Positions 41,354 to 51,010 are shown, counted from the stretch's first letter. The stretch is DNA of 64,000 nt from Nocardioides deserti (GCF_014266025.1 NZ_JACMYC010000003.1:62001-126000), one strand, 5' to 3'. Notes: generated from the letters alone by a model not told the origin. Made by a program: numbers and translations.

Positions 41354-42726
41354 TGCTGCTCCTGATCTGTGCTCGACACGACCTTCGGTCGGAGGTCGTC
41401 GGTGGGGGGCGTCCAGGTGGCCGGGTCCGCGGCCACCTGCTCCCCGGTGCGGATGTCCTTGACCTGGTGCTCACCCGGCGCGTCGCCGGTGAACCAGACG
41501 TACGGGATGCCCCGGCGCTCGGCGTACCGGATCTGCTTGCCGAACTTCTGCGCGGTCGCGGCGACCTCGCAGGGCACGCCGTTCGCGCGCAGCGCGGTCG
41601 CGATCGCGTCCGACTCCCCGCGGGTCTCCTCGCTGGTCAGCGCCACGAGCACGACCGAGGGGACCTTGCGGTCGGCGAAAAGCGCGCCGCGGTTGAGCAG
41701 CGGGACCAGCACGCGGCTCACGCCGAGGCTGATGCCGACGCCGGGGTACGTCGTGCGCCCGTCGCTGGCGAGCGCGTCGTAGCGGCCGCCGGAGCAGATG
41801 GAGCCCAGCGACTCGCTGCCCTCCAGCCGGGTCTCGAAGACGGTGCCGGTGTAGTAGTCCAGCCCGCGCGCGATCGACAGGTCGGCCTCGATGGAGACCT
41901 TGTCGCCGGTCAGCCCGGCGCAGCCGCGGACGAGCGCGGCGAGCTCGGTCAGGCCCTCCTCGAGCAGCGGGTCCTCGACGCCGAGGGCGCGCACCCGCTC
42001 GACGAAGGAGTCGTCCGCGCTGCGGATCGTGGCCAGCTCCAGGCAGCGGTCGGCCTGCTCGGCGGTGAGGCCGGCCTCGTCGACGAGCATCCCCCTGACC
42101 GTCTCGGCCGGGAGCTTGTCGAGCTTGTCGACCAGCCGCATGACCTCGGCCGGGTCCGGGGCGCCGATGCCGGTGTAGAAGCCCTGGATCAGCTTGCGGT
42201 TGTTGACCTGGAGCCGGAACGGCGGCAGGCCCAGCACATCGGGGTCGGCGAGCCGGGACAGCGCCTCGACCATGACGCGGGTGACCTCGACGTCGTGGTG
42301 GAACGGCAGCTCGTCCTTGCCGACGATGTCGATGTCGGCCTGGGTGAACTCGCGGTAGCGGCCGTCCTGGGGCCGCTCGCCGCGCCAGGCCTTCTGCACC
42401 TGGTAGCGGCGGAAGGGGAACTCCAGCTTGCCGGCGTTCTCCAGCACGAAGCGCGCGAACGGCACCGTGAGGTCGAAGTGCAGGCCCAGCCCGGCGTCGG
42501 TGCCGGCGTCGGTCTCCTGCAGCCGGCGCAGGACGTAGACCTCCTTGGAGGTGTCGCCCTTGCGCAGCAGCTGGTCCATCGGCTCGACCGCGCGGGTCTC
42601 GATGCCGGCGAAGCCGTGCAGCTCGAAGACCTCGCGCAGGGTGTCGACGACCTGCTGCTCGACGAAGCGCTGCTCGGGGAGCAGCTCGGGGAACCCGCTG
42701 AGCGGGGTCGGCTTGGCCATGGTCAC
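41350..42726 (-). CDS. hisS: Histidine-tRNA ligase
   Basis: Class IIa synthetase, 458 residues. Motif 1 region [34 protein letters not shown], motif 2 [29 protein letters not shown], histidine-specific [15 protein letters not shown], motif 3 [16 protein letters not shown] and a C-terminal anticodon-binding domain. ATG at 42726 is chosen because it overlaps the hydrolase stop (ATGA); a second ATG two codons later also fits. The hydrolase-hisS-aspS order is conserved. Confidence 0.96.
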   Translation of the reverse strand: MTMAKPTPLSGFPELLPEQRFVEQQVVDTLREVFELHGFAGIETRAVEPMDQLLRKGDTSKEVYVLRRLQETDAGTDAGLGLHFDLTVPFARFVLENAGKLEFPFRRYQVQKAWRGERPQDGRYREFTQADIDIVGKDELPFHHDVEVTRVMVEALSRLADPDVLGLPPFRLQVNNRKLIQGFYTGIGAPDPAEVMRLVDKLDKLPAETVRGMLVDEAGLTAEQADRCLELATIRSADDSFVERVRALGVEDPLLEEGLTELAALVRGCAGLTGDKVSIEADLSIARGLDYYTGTVFETRLEGSESLGSICSGGRYDALASDGRTTYPGVGISLGVSRVLVPLLNRGALFADRKVPSVVLVALTSEETRGESDAIATALRANGVPCEVAATAQKFGKQIRYAERRGIPYVWFTGDAPGEHQVKDIRTGEQVAADPATWTPPTDDLRPKVVSSTDQEQQ

Positions 42727-43454
42727 AGCCCCCGGGTCACGGGGTCGGTGCCGCCGGCCGGGCCGCCGTCGAGGTCGGTGTCCTGCAGGTCGAGGAGGAA
42801 CGGGTTGATCGCCCGCTCGCGGCCGATCGAGGTCTGCTCGCCGTGGCCGGGCAGGACGACCACGTCGTCGCGCAGCGTCAGCACCTTCTCCTTCAGGCTG
42901 CGCAGGATCGTCGGGTGGTCGCCACCCGGCAGGTCGGTGCGGCCGATGGAGCCGGCGAAGAGCAGGTCGCCGGAGAACATGACCTCGCTGACCCCTTCCT
43001 GCTCGTACGGCGAGCGGAACGTCACCGAGCCCTCGGTGTGGCCCGGGGTGTGGTCGACGACGAAGCGCAGCCCGGCCAGCTCGAGTTCCTGGCGGTCCGA
43101 CAGCTCACGGACGTCGTCGGGCTCGGCCCACTCGTAGGAGCCGCCCAGCATCATCTGCGTGGTCTCGCGGGACATGCCGGCCATGGGATCGGACAGCAGG
43201 TGCCGGTCGTCGGGGTGGATCCAGGCGGTGGCGTCGTACGTCCCGGCGACGGGGGCCACGCACCACATGTGGTCGACGTGCCCGTGGGTGACGAGGACGG
43301 CGACCGGCTTGAGCCGGTGCTCCCGGACGACCTGCGCCACGCCGTCGGCGGCGTCCTTGCCCGGGTCGATCACGACGCACTCGGAGCCGGGCCCGGTGGC
43401 GGCGACATAGCAGTTCGTCCCCCAGGGCCCAGCGGGGAATCCGGCGATCAGCAC
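42723..43454 (-). CDS. Metallo-beta-lactamase-fold hydrolase (glyoxalase II-like)
   Basis: 243 residues with binuclear-metal motifs: THGHVDH, FVVDHTPGHTEGS, FSGDLLFAGSIGRTD and VVLPGHGEQTSIGRER. This pattern fits hydroxyacylglutathione-hydrolase-like enzymes; since actinobacteria use mycothiol, the natural thioester is unclear. The GTG at 43454 has a TAGCCT -10 box ending six bases before it and no Shine-Dalgarno, so the mRNA is probably leaderless. It is divergent from the DUF349 gene and heads the hydrolase-hisS-aspS unit. Confidence 0.9.
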   Translation of the reverse strand: MLIAGFPAGPWGTNCYVAATGPGSECVVIDPGKDAADGVAQVVREHRLKPVAVLVTHGHVDHMWCVAPVAGTYDATAWIHPDDRHLLSDPMAGMSRETTQMMLGGSYEWAEPDDVRELSDRQELELAGLRFVVDHTPGHTEGSVTFRSPYEQEGVSEVMFSGDLLFAGSIGRTDLPGGDHPTILRSLKEKVLTLRDDVVVLPGHGEQTSIGRERAINPFLLDLQDTDLDGGPAGGTDPVTRGL

Positions 43455-43460
43455 CGGGTC

Positions 43461-43466
43461 AGGCTA
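43461..43466 (-). promoter_or_regulatory. -10 box (TAGCCT) of the hydrolase-hisS-aspS operon
   Basis: TAGCCT ends six bases before the GTG at 43454, so transcription would begin at or next to the start codon. No ribosome binding site is present, consistent with a leaderless mRNA. Confidence 0.5.
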
Positions 43467-43544
43467 CCCGTGGGTCGGCCGGTCGGTCGCACCGGGATTC
43501 GGCCCGGCAGCCGCACGCGGCCCACGCCGAGCGCCGTACCTGAC

Positions 43545-43550
43545 TAGGAT
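43545..43550 (+). promoter_or_regulatory. -10 box (TAGGAT) of the DUF349 gene
   Basis: TAGGAT in the context TGACTAGGAT, about 50 bases before the GTG at 43602. It faces away from the hydrolase promoter, so the 147-base gap 43455-43601 is a divergent control region. Confidence 0.45.
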
Positions 43551-43601
43551 CGTTGCCTGCGGAAGCGAGCCGCCCGCGACCACCGATGCGAGGGACCAGC
43601 A

Positions 43602-44831
43602 GTGACGAGCCATGAGTGGGGCCGAGTCGACGACGACGGCACCGTCTACGTCCGGACCGCAGACGGGGAGCGCCCCGTCGGTCAGTACCCCGAGGGCACC
43701 CCGGAGGAGGCGCTGGCCTTCTTCACCGAGCGGTACGCCGCGTTGTCCTTCGAGGTCGAGCTGCTCGAGCAACGGGTGCGCTCCGGCGTGCTCTCCCCCG
43801 AGGAGGCGGCCGAGTCGGTGAAGACCGTCCGCGCCCAGTTGACCGAGGCCCGCGCCGTCGGCGACCTCGCCGCGCTCGGCGCCCGCCTCGACGCGCTCGG
43901 GCCGGTCATCGCCACCCAGCGCGAGGCCCGCAAGGCCGAGAAGGCCGCGCGGTCGGCCGAGGCGAAGGCCGCCAAGGAGAAGCTCGTCGGCGAGGCGGAG
44001 AAGCTGGCCCAGGGCTCGGACTGGCGGCACGGCGCCAACCGGCTGCGCGAGCTGCTCGACGAGTGGAAGGCGCTCCCCCGGATCGACCGCGCCTCCGACG
44101 ACTCGCTGTGGCGGCGGTTCTCGTCCGCACGCACGGCGTACACCCGGCGCCGCAAGGCGCACTTCGCCGAGCAGAACGAGAAGCGCGACGCCGCGCGGGC
44201 GGTCAAGGAGCGGCTCGTCGTCGAGGCCGAGAAGCTCGCCGACTCCACCGAGTGGGGTCCGACCGCCGGACGCTACCGCGACCTGATGCGGGACTGGAAG
44301 GCCGCCGGCCCCGCACCGAAGGAGGTCGACGACGCGCTCTGGAAGCGGTTCCGGGCCGCGCAGGACACGTTCTTCGGCAACCGCGACGCCGCGGCGGCGG
44401 AGCAGGACCAGGAGTTCGCGGCCAACGCCGGGGTCAAGGAGCAGCTGCTCGTCGAGGCCGAGGCCCTGCTGCCCGTCGGTGACGTGGAGAACGCCAAGCG
44501 CGCCTTCCGCGACATCGCCGACCGCTGGGACGCCGCCGGCAAGGTCCCCCGCGACCGGATGAAGGAGCTCGAGGGCCGCATCCGCAAGGTCGAGCAGGCC
44601 ATCCGCGCCGTCGAGGACGAGCAGTGGAAGCGCTCGGACCCTGAGAAGTCGGCCCGCGCCGGCGACATGGTCCTCAAGCTCGAGGCCGCCATCGCCCAGG
44701 TCCAGGCGGAGCTCGACCGGGCCCGCGCCGCGGGCAACGAGAAGAAGGTGCGCGACCTGGAGGAGAACCTCGCCTCCCGCCAGCAGTTCCTCGACATGGC
44801 CCGGAAGGCCTCCGCGGACTTCTCCGGCTGA
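43602..44831 (+). CDS. DUF349 repeat protein
   Basis: 409 residues, nearly all charged helix. After a short N-terminal sheet-like region (WGRVDDDGTVYVRTADGERPVGQYPEG) come three DUF349 units of about 70 residues, each with a W...LRELLDEWKALPR / YRDLMRDWKAAGP / FRDIADRWDAAGK core and a DD.LW.RF segment. The C-terminus is a coiled coil (AAIAQVQAELDRARAAGNEKKVRDLEENLASR). The molecular function is not established; DUF349 proteins are widespread near relA in actinobacteria. GTG start with GAGGGA at six bases. Confidence 0.9.
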   Translation: MTSHEWGRVDDDGTVYVRTADGERPVGQYPEGTPEEALAFFTERYAALSFEVELLEQRVRSGVLSPEEAAESVKTVRAQLTEARAVGDLAALGARLDALGPVIATQREARKAEKAARSAEAKAAKEKLVGEAEKLAQGSDWRHGANRLRELLDEWKALPRIDRASDDSLWRRFSSARTAYTRRRKAHFAEQNEKRDAARAVKERLVVEAEKLADSTEWGPTAGRYRDLMRDWKAAGPAPKEVDDALWKRFRAAQDTFFGNRDAAAAEQDQEFAANAGVKEQLLVEAEALLPVGDVENAKRAFRDIADRWDAAGKVPRDRMKELEGRIRKVEQAIRAVEDEQWKRSDPEKSARAGDMVLKLEAAIAQVQAELDRARAAGNEKKVRDLEENLASRQQFLDMARKASADFSG

Positions 44832-44925
44832 CTCACCGCTCGGAGCGAAGTTGCTTACAAGTCTGGCCCGCTATATGTCTATCCGGGCGGCGGTGTGACC
44901 CTTCAGGAACGGGTGTCGACGCAGC

Positions 44926-44988
44926 GAGGACCTCCGGCTGTGGTGGGCGTTCTCTAGATCGCCTACCCTCCGGAGGTCTTCGTTTCTC
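44926..44988 (+). terminator. Extended hairpin terminator after the DUF349 gene
   Basis: GAGGACCTCCGG (44926-44937) pairs with CCGGAGGTCTT (44970-44980) plus an inner GTGGGCG/CGCCTAC stem; the tail CGTTTCTC is T-rich. It begins about 95 bases after the stop. This is the best intrinsic terminator in the window, although a small structured RNA cannot be excluded. Confidence 0.65.
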
Positions 44989-45009
44989 ACGGAAGTGCCA
45001 AGGCTGAAC

Positions 45010-45590
45010 GTGCGTGGGTGGCAACTCTCCCGTCAAGCGATCCTGTGAGCAGGGTTGGGCGCTTGCCCAAGCCGGGAACACGCAGGACGTCTCCGCCAGT
45101 GCGCACACCATTCGATCAAGCGATTTCCTGAGCAGAGCGAGGTCGGTCTGCACGGCCGCTCCTCCCGACCCCACCAATGCCCGCGTGGCGACCCCTGAAC
45201 GTATCGCGGCGAAACGCCTACAGGAAAACCGCGGCCAGGACTGGCTCGGCCGCGAGTTCGGGCATCCCGACACGCGCCGTGTCACGGGCTCTGCGCCAAA
45301 TGGGTGCTTTACCTACGCGAGTGCGACCACGACCGACGAGGTGCCGATCACCCAAAACCACCGCGGTGCGCTACGAACGCGACGCGCCTGGTGAGTTGGT
45401 CCGCGTCAATGTGAAGAAGCCCGGCAAGATCCCCGAGGCTGGCAGGTGGAAAGTCCACGGTCGACCGACGACATTCACCCGCGTACAAAAGCCGGGCCAG
45501 GATCAGCCACCACTAGGTGCACTCAGTGGTCGACGACCCTCCCGGCCGACTCTCCCGAGCCACTCGCCCGAATTCCGACAACGTGATGGC
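45010..45590 (+). pseudogene. Decayed IS481-family transposase
   Basis: Fragments of an IS481-type (integrase-core) transposase are recognisable in order but in different frames: an N-terminal HTH-like piece (EQGWALAQAGNTQDVSASAHT), then EVGLHGRSSRPHQCPRGDP, then ATPERIAAKRLQENRGQDWLGREFG, then GIPTRAVSRALRQMG, then the conserved TTAVRYERDAPGELVRVNVKKPGKIPEAGRWKVHGR, then HSVVDDPPGRLS, the first DDE-motif region. At least four frameshifts and loss of the C-terminal catalytic half mean it is dead. Terminal inverted repeats were not found. Confidence 0.75.
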
Positions 45591-46018
45591 CGACACGCTC
45601 AATGCCGGCAACGTCCGGACGGCGGTGCGGTGGCCCGTGGAGCTGCACTTTCTCGGCCTCCCCAATACGCCACCGCTCGACGACGCGATACGCATGCGGC
45701 CGGCTTTCGCGCGTAGGTACACGGAGTTGCTGATCGAGCCATCGGCAGCCGCGATACCAACAGACGAACACGCACTGCACCCTCGAAGAGCACGAGGCGC
45801 CGGCCAGTAACATCTGGACGGCGCCTCGCGCTTGCGGCGTAGCACAGGCAGTCGCGACGCCCTGCGCTTTCTGCAACTACGAACCGCGATCGCCGGGGTT
45901 ATCACCTCGCGTCGTCATCGAGTCAGCGTCGAAACGGACGAGGTATGGATTGTGAAGGCCGTGCTCCGGCTGGGCCGAGGGCCTTTGACGCGTCTATCTT
46001 CGCCGACTGATGACTAAC
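45591..46018. other. Unassigned part of the island, with two hairpins
   Basis: No protein can be supported here; the open frames have mixed composition and no recognisable motif. A 9-bp inverted repeat CGAGGCGCC/GGCGCCTCG with an 18-base loop lies at 45793-45828. A second hairpin at 45955-45985 is the likely terminator of the leftward gene that ends at 46019. Confidence 0.5.
45955..45985 (-). terminator. Hairpin terminator of the secreted-protein gene
   Basis: On the leftward transcript AAGGCC, then CTCGGC-CCAG-CCGGAG, then GGCCTT make a two-part stem, about 34 bases past the stop at 46019, followed by CACAAT. Moderate stem, weak T content. Confidence 0.45.
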
Positions 46019-46447
46019 TCAGCGGTAATAGGAAATTGGACCCCAAGTGCCAGAGACCATGCAAGTCACGGCATTCGGGTCCCAGCCGACGCACCACTCG
46101 TCGATTCCTTGGTACTTCTGCTGGCCAGCCTTGTCGCCTGAAATGGTGATCGACTTCGTACAACTTGTGAGGTTGCCTGCCAGACTGCGACATGCGCCGG
46201 AATTGGTCGTAACGCCTGGCGGTCCCTGCAAGGTCATGCCATGGTAGATGTAACTCACGCCGTGCGGACACTTGATGGTCCACGTGTACTTCACGGTCGA
46301 AGTAGTGGGCTTACTCGACGAAACTGAACGCGAACAAGTGCCACCGCCCGCGTCGGGAATCGACGCTACCGCGGCAGGTGCCCATAGCATCGATGCAACC
46401 ACCGCTAGCGCAGACGCAATCACGCTGGAAACTGATAGTCGACTCAA
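46019..46447 (-). CDS. Small secreted six-cysteine protein, unknown function
   Basis: 142 residues from a TTG at 46447, or 153 from an ATG at 46480. The TTG is preferred because AGAGGAG lies at eight bases, while the ATG has no ribosome binding site. A Sec signal peptide is clear (VIASALAVVASMLWAPAAVAS, cleavage near AVA-S). The mature part has six cysteines (GGTCSRS, IKCPHG, GACRS, TSCTK, EWCVGW, VTCMVSG), enough for three disulfides, and is rich in Ser/Thr/Gly, with a YIYHGMTLQGPPG stretch. Codons are less GC-rich than in neighbours. No family recognised; it lies in the IS481 island. Confidence 0.72.
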   Translation of the reverse strand: MSRLSVSSVIASALAVVASMLWAPAAVASIPDAGGGTCSRSVSSSKPTTSTVKYTWTIKCPHGVSYIYHGMTLQGPPGVTTNSGACRSLAGNLTSCTKSITISGDKAGQQKYQGIDEWCVGWDPNAVTCMVSGTWGPISYYR

Positions 46448-46533
46448 GACCGCACTCCTCTGTTTAGCGGGAGCATTCATTCGACGAACGTCATGGCTAT
46501 CGAAGGAGTCGCCTGTTGGTATGCCCCGAGTTG

Positions 46534-46554
46534 ATGGTTAGCGCATCTAACCAT
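46534..46554. promoter_or_regulatory. Inverted repeat upstream of the secreted-protein gene
   Basis: ATGGTTAG, spacer CGCAT, CTAACCAT: eight perfect pairs, centred about 95 bases before the TTG at 46447. Its AT-rich arms stand out from the GC-rich surroundings. It looks like a dimeric-regulator operator; a promoter was not resolved. Confidence 0.45.
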
Positions 46555-46801
46555 GGCCGTGGTTCGGGAACAAGACCTCTCAGAGATTCCGCTACGAACA
46601 TTCATGCTGGGTTTCCGCGCCGTCGAAAGGGCCGTGTTTCAGTCCCGAGGTGTAGCTTGAGCCGCGACGAGATATCACCCGCGCAGCGGTGCTTCGCGGG
46701 GAGTCTGGAAGTCACCCGCAGACCGGTCCCGGGGCCAAGCGGGCGGGTCCCGAGCGATGCGACCCGGTTCCTGCCCCGCGGTGGGTCTGCTTCCCGCAGG
46801 A
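46555..46801. other. Gap between the island and relA
   Basis: About 250 bases downstream of relA (ending TAA at 46802). Only weak GC-rich stems are visible near 46780-46800. No gene, RNA or clear terminator could be supported. Confidence 0.4.
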
Positions 46802-49150
46802 TTACGAGGTGACGCGGTAGGCGTCGAAGACGCCGGGGACGCCGCGGACGGTCTTGAGCACCTGGTCGAGGTGCTTGGCCTCGGCCATCTCGAAGGTGAA
46901 GCGGCTCTTGGCGACCCGGTCGCGGGTGGTCGAGAGGTTCGCGCTGAGGATGTTCACGTGGGCGTCGGAGAGCGCCATGGTGATGTCGGAGAGCAGCCGG
47001 GCCCGGTCGAGGGCCTCGACCTGGATGTTGACCAGGAACGACGAGGATCCCGTCGGCGCCCACTCGACGTCGAGCAGCTTCTCCGGCTGGGACTTCAGCG
47101 AGGCGGCGTTCGTGCAGTCCTGGCGGTGGACCGAGACCCCCCCGCCCTTGGTGACGAACCCGAGGATGTCGTCAGGCGGCACCGGGGTGCAGCACTTGGC
47201 GAGCTTGACCCACACGTCCGGCGCGCCCTTGACGATGACGCCGGCGTCACCGCCGGCGGGTGCGACCTTCGAGCGGCCGCGGCGGCCGGTGATGGTGACG
47301 GCCTCGGCCAGGTCCTCCTGCGCGGCCTCGCTGCCGCCGTGCTCCTCGATGACGCGCCGGACGACCGACTGGGCCGACAGGTTGCCCTCGCCCACGGCGG
47401 CGTAGAGCGCGGAGACGTCCGCGATGTTGAAGTGCCGGGCAGCCAGCGTGAGCGACTCGTGCGACATGAGCCGCTTGAGGGGCAGGCCCTCCTTGCGCAT
47501 GAGCTTGGCGATCTGCTCCTTGCCCTGCTCGATCGCCTCCTCGCGGCGCTCCTTGGAGAACCACTGGCGGATCTTGGAACGGGCGCGCGGGGACCGCACG
47601 AAGGTCAGCCAGTCGCGCGAGGGTCCGGCGTTCTCGGACTTGGAGGTGAAGACCTCGACCACGTCGCCGTTCTCGAGCGTCGACTCGAGCGGCACGAGGC
47701 GCCCGTTGACGCGCGCGCCGATCGTGTGGTGCCCGACCTCGGTGTGCACGGCGTACGCGAAGTCGACCGGGGTCGAGCCGGCCGGGAGGGCGATGACGTC
47801 GCCGCGCGGGGTGAAGACGTAGGTCTCCGCGCGGTTGATCTCGAACCGCAGGGACTCCAGGAACTCCCCCGGGTCCTCCACCTCGCTCTGCCAGTCCAGC
47901 AGCTGCCGGACCCAGGTCATGTCGTCGCCGTCGGCGAGCCGGTCGGTGTCGAGGCCGGCGCGGCCGTCCTCCTTGTACTTCCAGTGCGCGGCGACGCCGT
48001 ACTCCGCGCGGCGGTGCATCGCGAAGGTGCGGATCTGCACCTCGACCGGCTTGCCCGCCGGACCGATGACCGTCGTGTGGAGCGACTGGTACATGTTGAA
48101 CTTCGGCATCGCGACGTAGTCCTTGAACCGGCCGAGGACCGGGTTCCAGCGTGAGTGCAGCACGCCGAGGACGGAGTAGCAGTCGCGGTCGTCCTCTACC
48201 AGGATCCGGATGCCGACCAGGTCGTAGATGTCGGTGAACTCGCGGCCGCCGACGATCATCTTCTGGTAGATCGAGTAGTAGTGCTTCGGCCGCCCGGTGA
48301 CGGTGGCCTTGACCTTCGCCTCGCGCAGGTCGTTCTCGACCTGGCTGATGACCTCGGCGAGGAACTGGTCCCGCGACGGCGCCCGCTCGGCGACCATGCG
48401 GACGATCTCGTCGTAGATCTTGGGGTGCAGGGTCGCGAAGGCGAGGTCCTCCAGCTCCCACTTCAGTGTGTTCATGCCGAGGCGGTGGGCCAGCGGCGCG
48501 TAGATGTCGAGGGTCTCGCGGGCCTTGCGCTCCTGGGTCTCCTGCTTGACGTAGCGCAGGGTCCGCATGTTGTGGAGCCGGTCGGCGAGCTTGATGACCA
48601 GCACCCGGATGTCGCGCGACATCGCGACGATCATCTTGCGGATGGTCTCGGCCTCGGCGGTGTCGCCGTAGACGACCTTGTCGAGCTTGGTCACGCCGTC
48701 GACGAGCTGGGCGACCTCGTCGCCGAAGTCCTTGCGCAGCTGGTCGAGGGTGTACGGCGTGTCCTCGACCGTGTCGTGGAGCAGCGAAGCCACCAGCGTC
48801 GGCTCGGTCATGCCGATGCCGGCCAGGATGGTGGTGACCGCGAGCGGGTGGGTGATGTAGGGGTCACCGCTCTTGCGCATCTGCGTGCCGTGCATCTTCT
48901 CGGCGACGTCGTAGGCGCGCTCGAGGAGGGCCAGGTCGGCCTTGGGGTGGTTGGCGCGCACCGAGCGGAAGAGCGGCTCGAGGACCGGGTTGGTCGGCTG
49001 GCTGCGCGTGCCCATCCGCGCCAGGCGCGCACGCATGCCGCGGGTGCTCGACGGCGGCGAGGTGGTGGACTCCGCCGGTGTCGGACGAGGCGGCCGTGGC
49101 CGGGCGGGCGCGCGCCCGCCGGTCTTGGCGGGCGTGCGGTCCTCGGTCAC
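46802..49150 (-). CDS. relA: Bifunctional (p)ppGpp synthetase/hydrolase RelA/SpoT homologue
   Basis: 782 residues. The N-terminal HD hydrolase domain is intact ([28 protein letters not shown]). The synthetase domain has [25 protein letters not shown]; the RFKD version marks bifunctional, manganese-type Rel. TGS ([32 protein letters not shown]), a conserved cysteine region ([17 protein letters not shown]) and an ACT domain follow. The GTG at 49150 is chosen because TAGACT ends seven bases before it, suggesting a leaderless start, and the N-terminal 70 residues are low-complexity Pro/Arg. It follows secD-secF-apt, the conserved order. Confidence 0.96.
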   Translation of the reverse strand: MTEDRTPAKTGGRAPARPRPPRPTPAESTTSPPSSTRGMRARLARMGTRSQPTNPVLEPLFRSVRANHPKADLALLERAYDVAEKMHGTQMRKSGDPYITHPLAVTTILAGIGMTEPTLVASLLHDTVEDTPYTLDQLRKDFGDEVAQLVDGVTKLDKVVYGDTAEAETIRKMIVAMSRDIRVLVIKLADRLHNMRTLRYVKQETQERKARETLDIYAPLAHRLGMNTLKWELEDLAFATLHPKIYDEIVRMVAERAPSRDQFLAEVISQVENDLREAKVKATVTGRPKHYYSIYQKMIVGGREFTDIYDLVGIRILVEDDRDCYSVLGVLHSRWNPVLGRFKDYVAMPKFNMYQSLHTTVIGPAGKPVEVQIRTFAMHRRAEYGVAAHWKYKEDGRAGLDTDRLADGDDMTWVRQLLDWQSEVEDPGEFLESLRFEINRAETYVFTPRGDVIALPAGSTPVDFAYAVHTEVGHHTIGARVNGRLVPLESTLENGDVVEVFTSKSENAGPSRDWLTFVRSPRARSKIRQWFSKERREEAIEQGKEQIAKLMRKEGLPLKRLMSHESLTLAARHFNIADVSALYAAVGEGNLSAQSVVRRVIEEHGGSEAAQEDLAEAVTITGRRGRSKVAPAGGDAGVIVKGAPDVWVKLAKCCTPVPPDDILGFVTKGGGVSVHRQDCTNAASLKSQPEKLLDVEWAPTGSSSFLVNIQVEALDRARLLSDITMALSDAHVNILSANLSTTRDRVAKSRFTFEMAEAKHLDQVLKTVRGVPGVFDAYRVTS

Positions 49151-49157
49151 ACGATCC

Positions 49158-49163
49158 AGTCTA
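49158..49163 (-). promoter_or_regulatory. -10 box (TAGACT) of relA
   Basis: TAGACT ends seven bases before the relA GTG, which places transcription start at the codon itself. It lies between apt and relA and would uncouple relA from the sec-apt transcript. Confidence 0.5.
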
Positions 49164-49179
49164 GGCCGTCGCGGGACGG

Positions 49180-49746
49180 TCAGATGACCGCGATGCTGTG
49201 GACCGGCAGGTCGCCGATGACGTCCCGGCCGCCGAGGAAGCCGAGCTCCATCAGCACGGCCACGCCGACCGGTGTGGCGCCGCACGCCTCGACGAGCTCG
49301 CGGGCCGCACGCACCGTGCCGCCGGTGGCCAGCACGTCGTCGACGAGCAGCACCCGCTCCCCCGCGGACACGGCGTCGTGGTGCAGCTCGAGGGTCGCCT
49401 CGCCGTACTCCAGCGCATAGGAGACAGCGTGCGCGCCGCGCGGCAGCTTGCCCGCCTTGCGCACCGGCACGAAGCCGGCTCCCAGGGCGAGCGCGACCGG
49501 CGCAGCGATGATGAACCCACGGGCCTCCATGCCGACGACCTTGTCGACGACCGGGTTGCCGTCGGCGTCGCGGCCGGCCTCGGCGATCGCCTCCACCACT
49601 GCGGTCAGTCCCTGGTGGTCGGCGAGGAGCGGCGTGATGTCCTTGAAGACGACTCCCGGCTCGGGGAAGTCGGGGACGTCGACCACCAGGCGCTCGAGCG
49701 CCTCGCGGGCCGCGACCAGGCGCGACCCGCGTTGCGTGGAGGTCAC
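49180..49746 (-). CDS. apt: Adenine phosphoribosyltransferase
   Basis: Purine salvage: adenine plus PRPP to AMP. 188 residues with [20 protein letters not shown] at the N-terminus, [28 protein letters not shown] and the PRPP loop [18 protein letters not shown]. The GTG at 49746, seven bases after the secF stop, gives the family length; a longer in-frame start would overlap secF. Next to relA, it links purine pools to the stringent response. Confidence 0.95.
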   Translation of the reverse strand: MTSTQRGSRLVAAREALERLVVDVPDFPEPGVVFKDITPLLADHQGLTAVVEAIAEAGRDADGNPVVDKVVGMEARGFIIAAPVALALGAGFVPVRKAGKLPRGAHAVSYALEYGEATLELHHDAVSAGERVLLVDDVLATGGTVRAARELVEACGATPVGVAVLMELGFLGGRDVIGDLPVHSIAVI

Positions 49747-49753
49747 CGGGGCG

Positions 49754-51010
49754 CTACTTCTTGCCGCGCTTGGAGCGGGTGACACGCGAGGGCTGCGCCC
49801 GGCCGGCGGCACCGCTCGGGCGCACCTCGCCCTTGGCCTCCGGCACGACGCGGCCGCGGCCGCTCGCCTCGGGCTGCCGCTGCGGGGTCGTCGCTACCGG
49901 CCGCTGCACCTCCGGGGTGTCGTCGTCGAGCAGCTCCGGGTCCGCCTCGGGGTCCCAGGCCTGGTCGGCCACCGGTGCGTCGGAGGTGACGGCGGGGACC
50001 ATGGCGTACCGGTCGGCCTGGGCGCGGGCCTTGGCCTTGGCGTGCCGCTCCTGCAGCTTGACGTCGGTCTCGGTGGACTTCAGGTGCACCAGGACGCGCG
50101 GGGCGATGACCACCGAGGAGTAGACGCCGGCCGCCATGCCGACGAACTGCGAGAGCGCCAGGTCCTGCAGCGAGCTCGCACCGAGCTGGATCGCGCTGAC
50201 ATAGAGGATCGCGCCGATCGGGATCAGCGCGACGATGCCGGTGTTGATCGAGCGCACAAGGGTCTGGTTGACGGCGAGGTTCGCAGCGTCGGAGTAGGAC
50301 TGGCCGGGCTGGAGGTACTCGTTGGTGTTCTCCCGGACCTTGTCGAAGACCACGACGGTGTCGTAGAGCGAGAAGCCGAGGATCGCGAGCAGGCCGGTCA
50401 CCGCCGAGGGGGTCACCGGGAAGCCGGACAGGGCGTAGATGCCGACCGTGATCGCGATGTCGTGGGCCAGCGCCACCATGGCGGCGATCGACATCTTCCA
50501 CTCGCGGAAGTAGATCCAGATGAAGATCATCGTCAGCGCGAGGAAGACCGCGACGCCGATGGCGGCGCGCTCGGCGACCTGCTGGCCCCAGCTCGCGCCG
50601 ATCTCGTCCTGGGAAATGTCGTTGAGGGGGTCGTCGATCGCGACGGTGTCGGTGATGGCCGCGACCACCCGGTCGTTCTCCTCCGCGTCGAGGTCCTCGA
50701 CCTGGATGAGCAGCGACTCGCCGGCGGTGGTGACGACGGGCGACTCGGCACCTTCGACCCCCGCGTCGGCCACGGCCTCACGGAGCGCGTCGGCGTTGTC
50801 CTGCGTGGCCGCCGAGGCACCCACGGCGACGCGGTACTGCGTGCCGCCGGTGAACTCGATGCCGAAGTTGAGGCCCTTGACCACGATGACGCCGATGGCG
50901 AGACCCACCAGCACCAGCGACATGCCGTACCAGAGGGGCTTGCGGCCGACGAAGTCGATCGATCGACGGCCGTTGTAGAGCTCGTTGCCGAGCCGGGAGA
51001 ACTTGCCCAT
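49754..51010 (-). CDS. secF: Protein translocase subunit SecF
   Basis: Proton-driven partner of SecYEG. 418 residues, six transmembrane helices, periplasmic P1 head after helix 1 with the SecF-type GLNFGIEFTGGTQYRV, and a conserved membrane motif (GLLAILGFSLYDTVVVFDKVRENT). The C-terminal 100 residues are a charged, Arg/Lys-ending cytoplasmic tail (SRVTRSKRGKK), longer than in E. coli and typical for actinobacteria. The ATG overlaps the secD stop (TGATG). Confidence 0.96.
   Translation of the reverse strand: MGKFSRLGNELYNGRRSIDFVGRKPLWYGMSLVLVGLAIGVIVVKGLNFGIEFTGGTQYRVAVGASAATQDNADALREAVADAGVEGAESPVVTTAGESLLIQVEDLDAEENDRVVAAITDTVAIDDPLNDISQDEIGASWGQQVAERAAIGVAVFLALTMIFIWIYFREWKMSIAAMVALAHDIAITVGIYALSGFPVTPSAVTGLLAILGFSLYDTVVVFDKVRENTNEYLQPGQSYSDAANLAVNQTLVRSINTGIVALIPIGAILYVSAIQLGASSLQDLALSQFVGMAAGVYSSVVIAPRVLVHLKSTETDVKLQERHAKAKARAQADRYAMVPAVTSDAPVADQAWDPEADPELLDDDTPEVQRPVATTPQRQPEASGRGRVVPEAKGEVRPSGAAGRAQPSRVTRSKRGKK

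Noticed and set aside
44833..45285. 150-codon leftward open frame downstream of the DUF349 gene
   Set aside because: No homology, runs across the terminator hairpin and antisense to the IS481 remnant.
45513..45905. 130-codon leftward open frame in the island
   Set aside because: No recognisable motif, no ribosome binding site, and its start lies in unstructured sequence; several frames overlap here with equal lack of support.
45832..46017. 61-codon rightward open frame next to the secreted-protein gene
   Set aside because: No ribosome binding site, crosses the probable terminator of the opposite gene, composition not gene-like.
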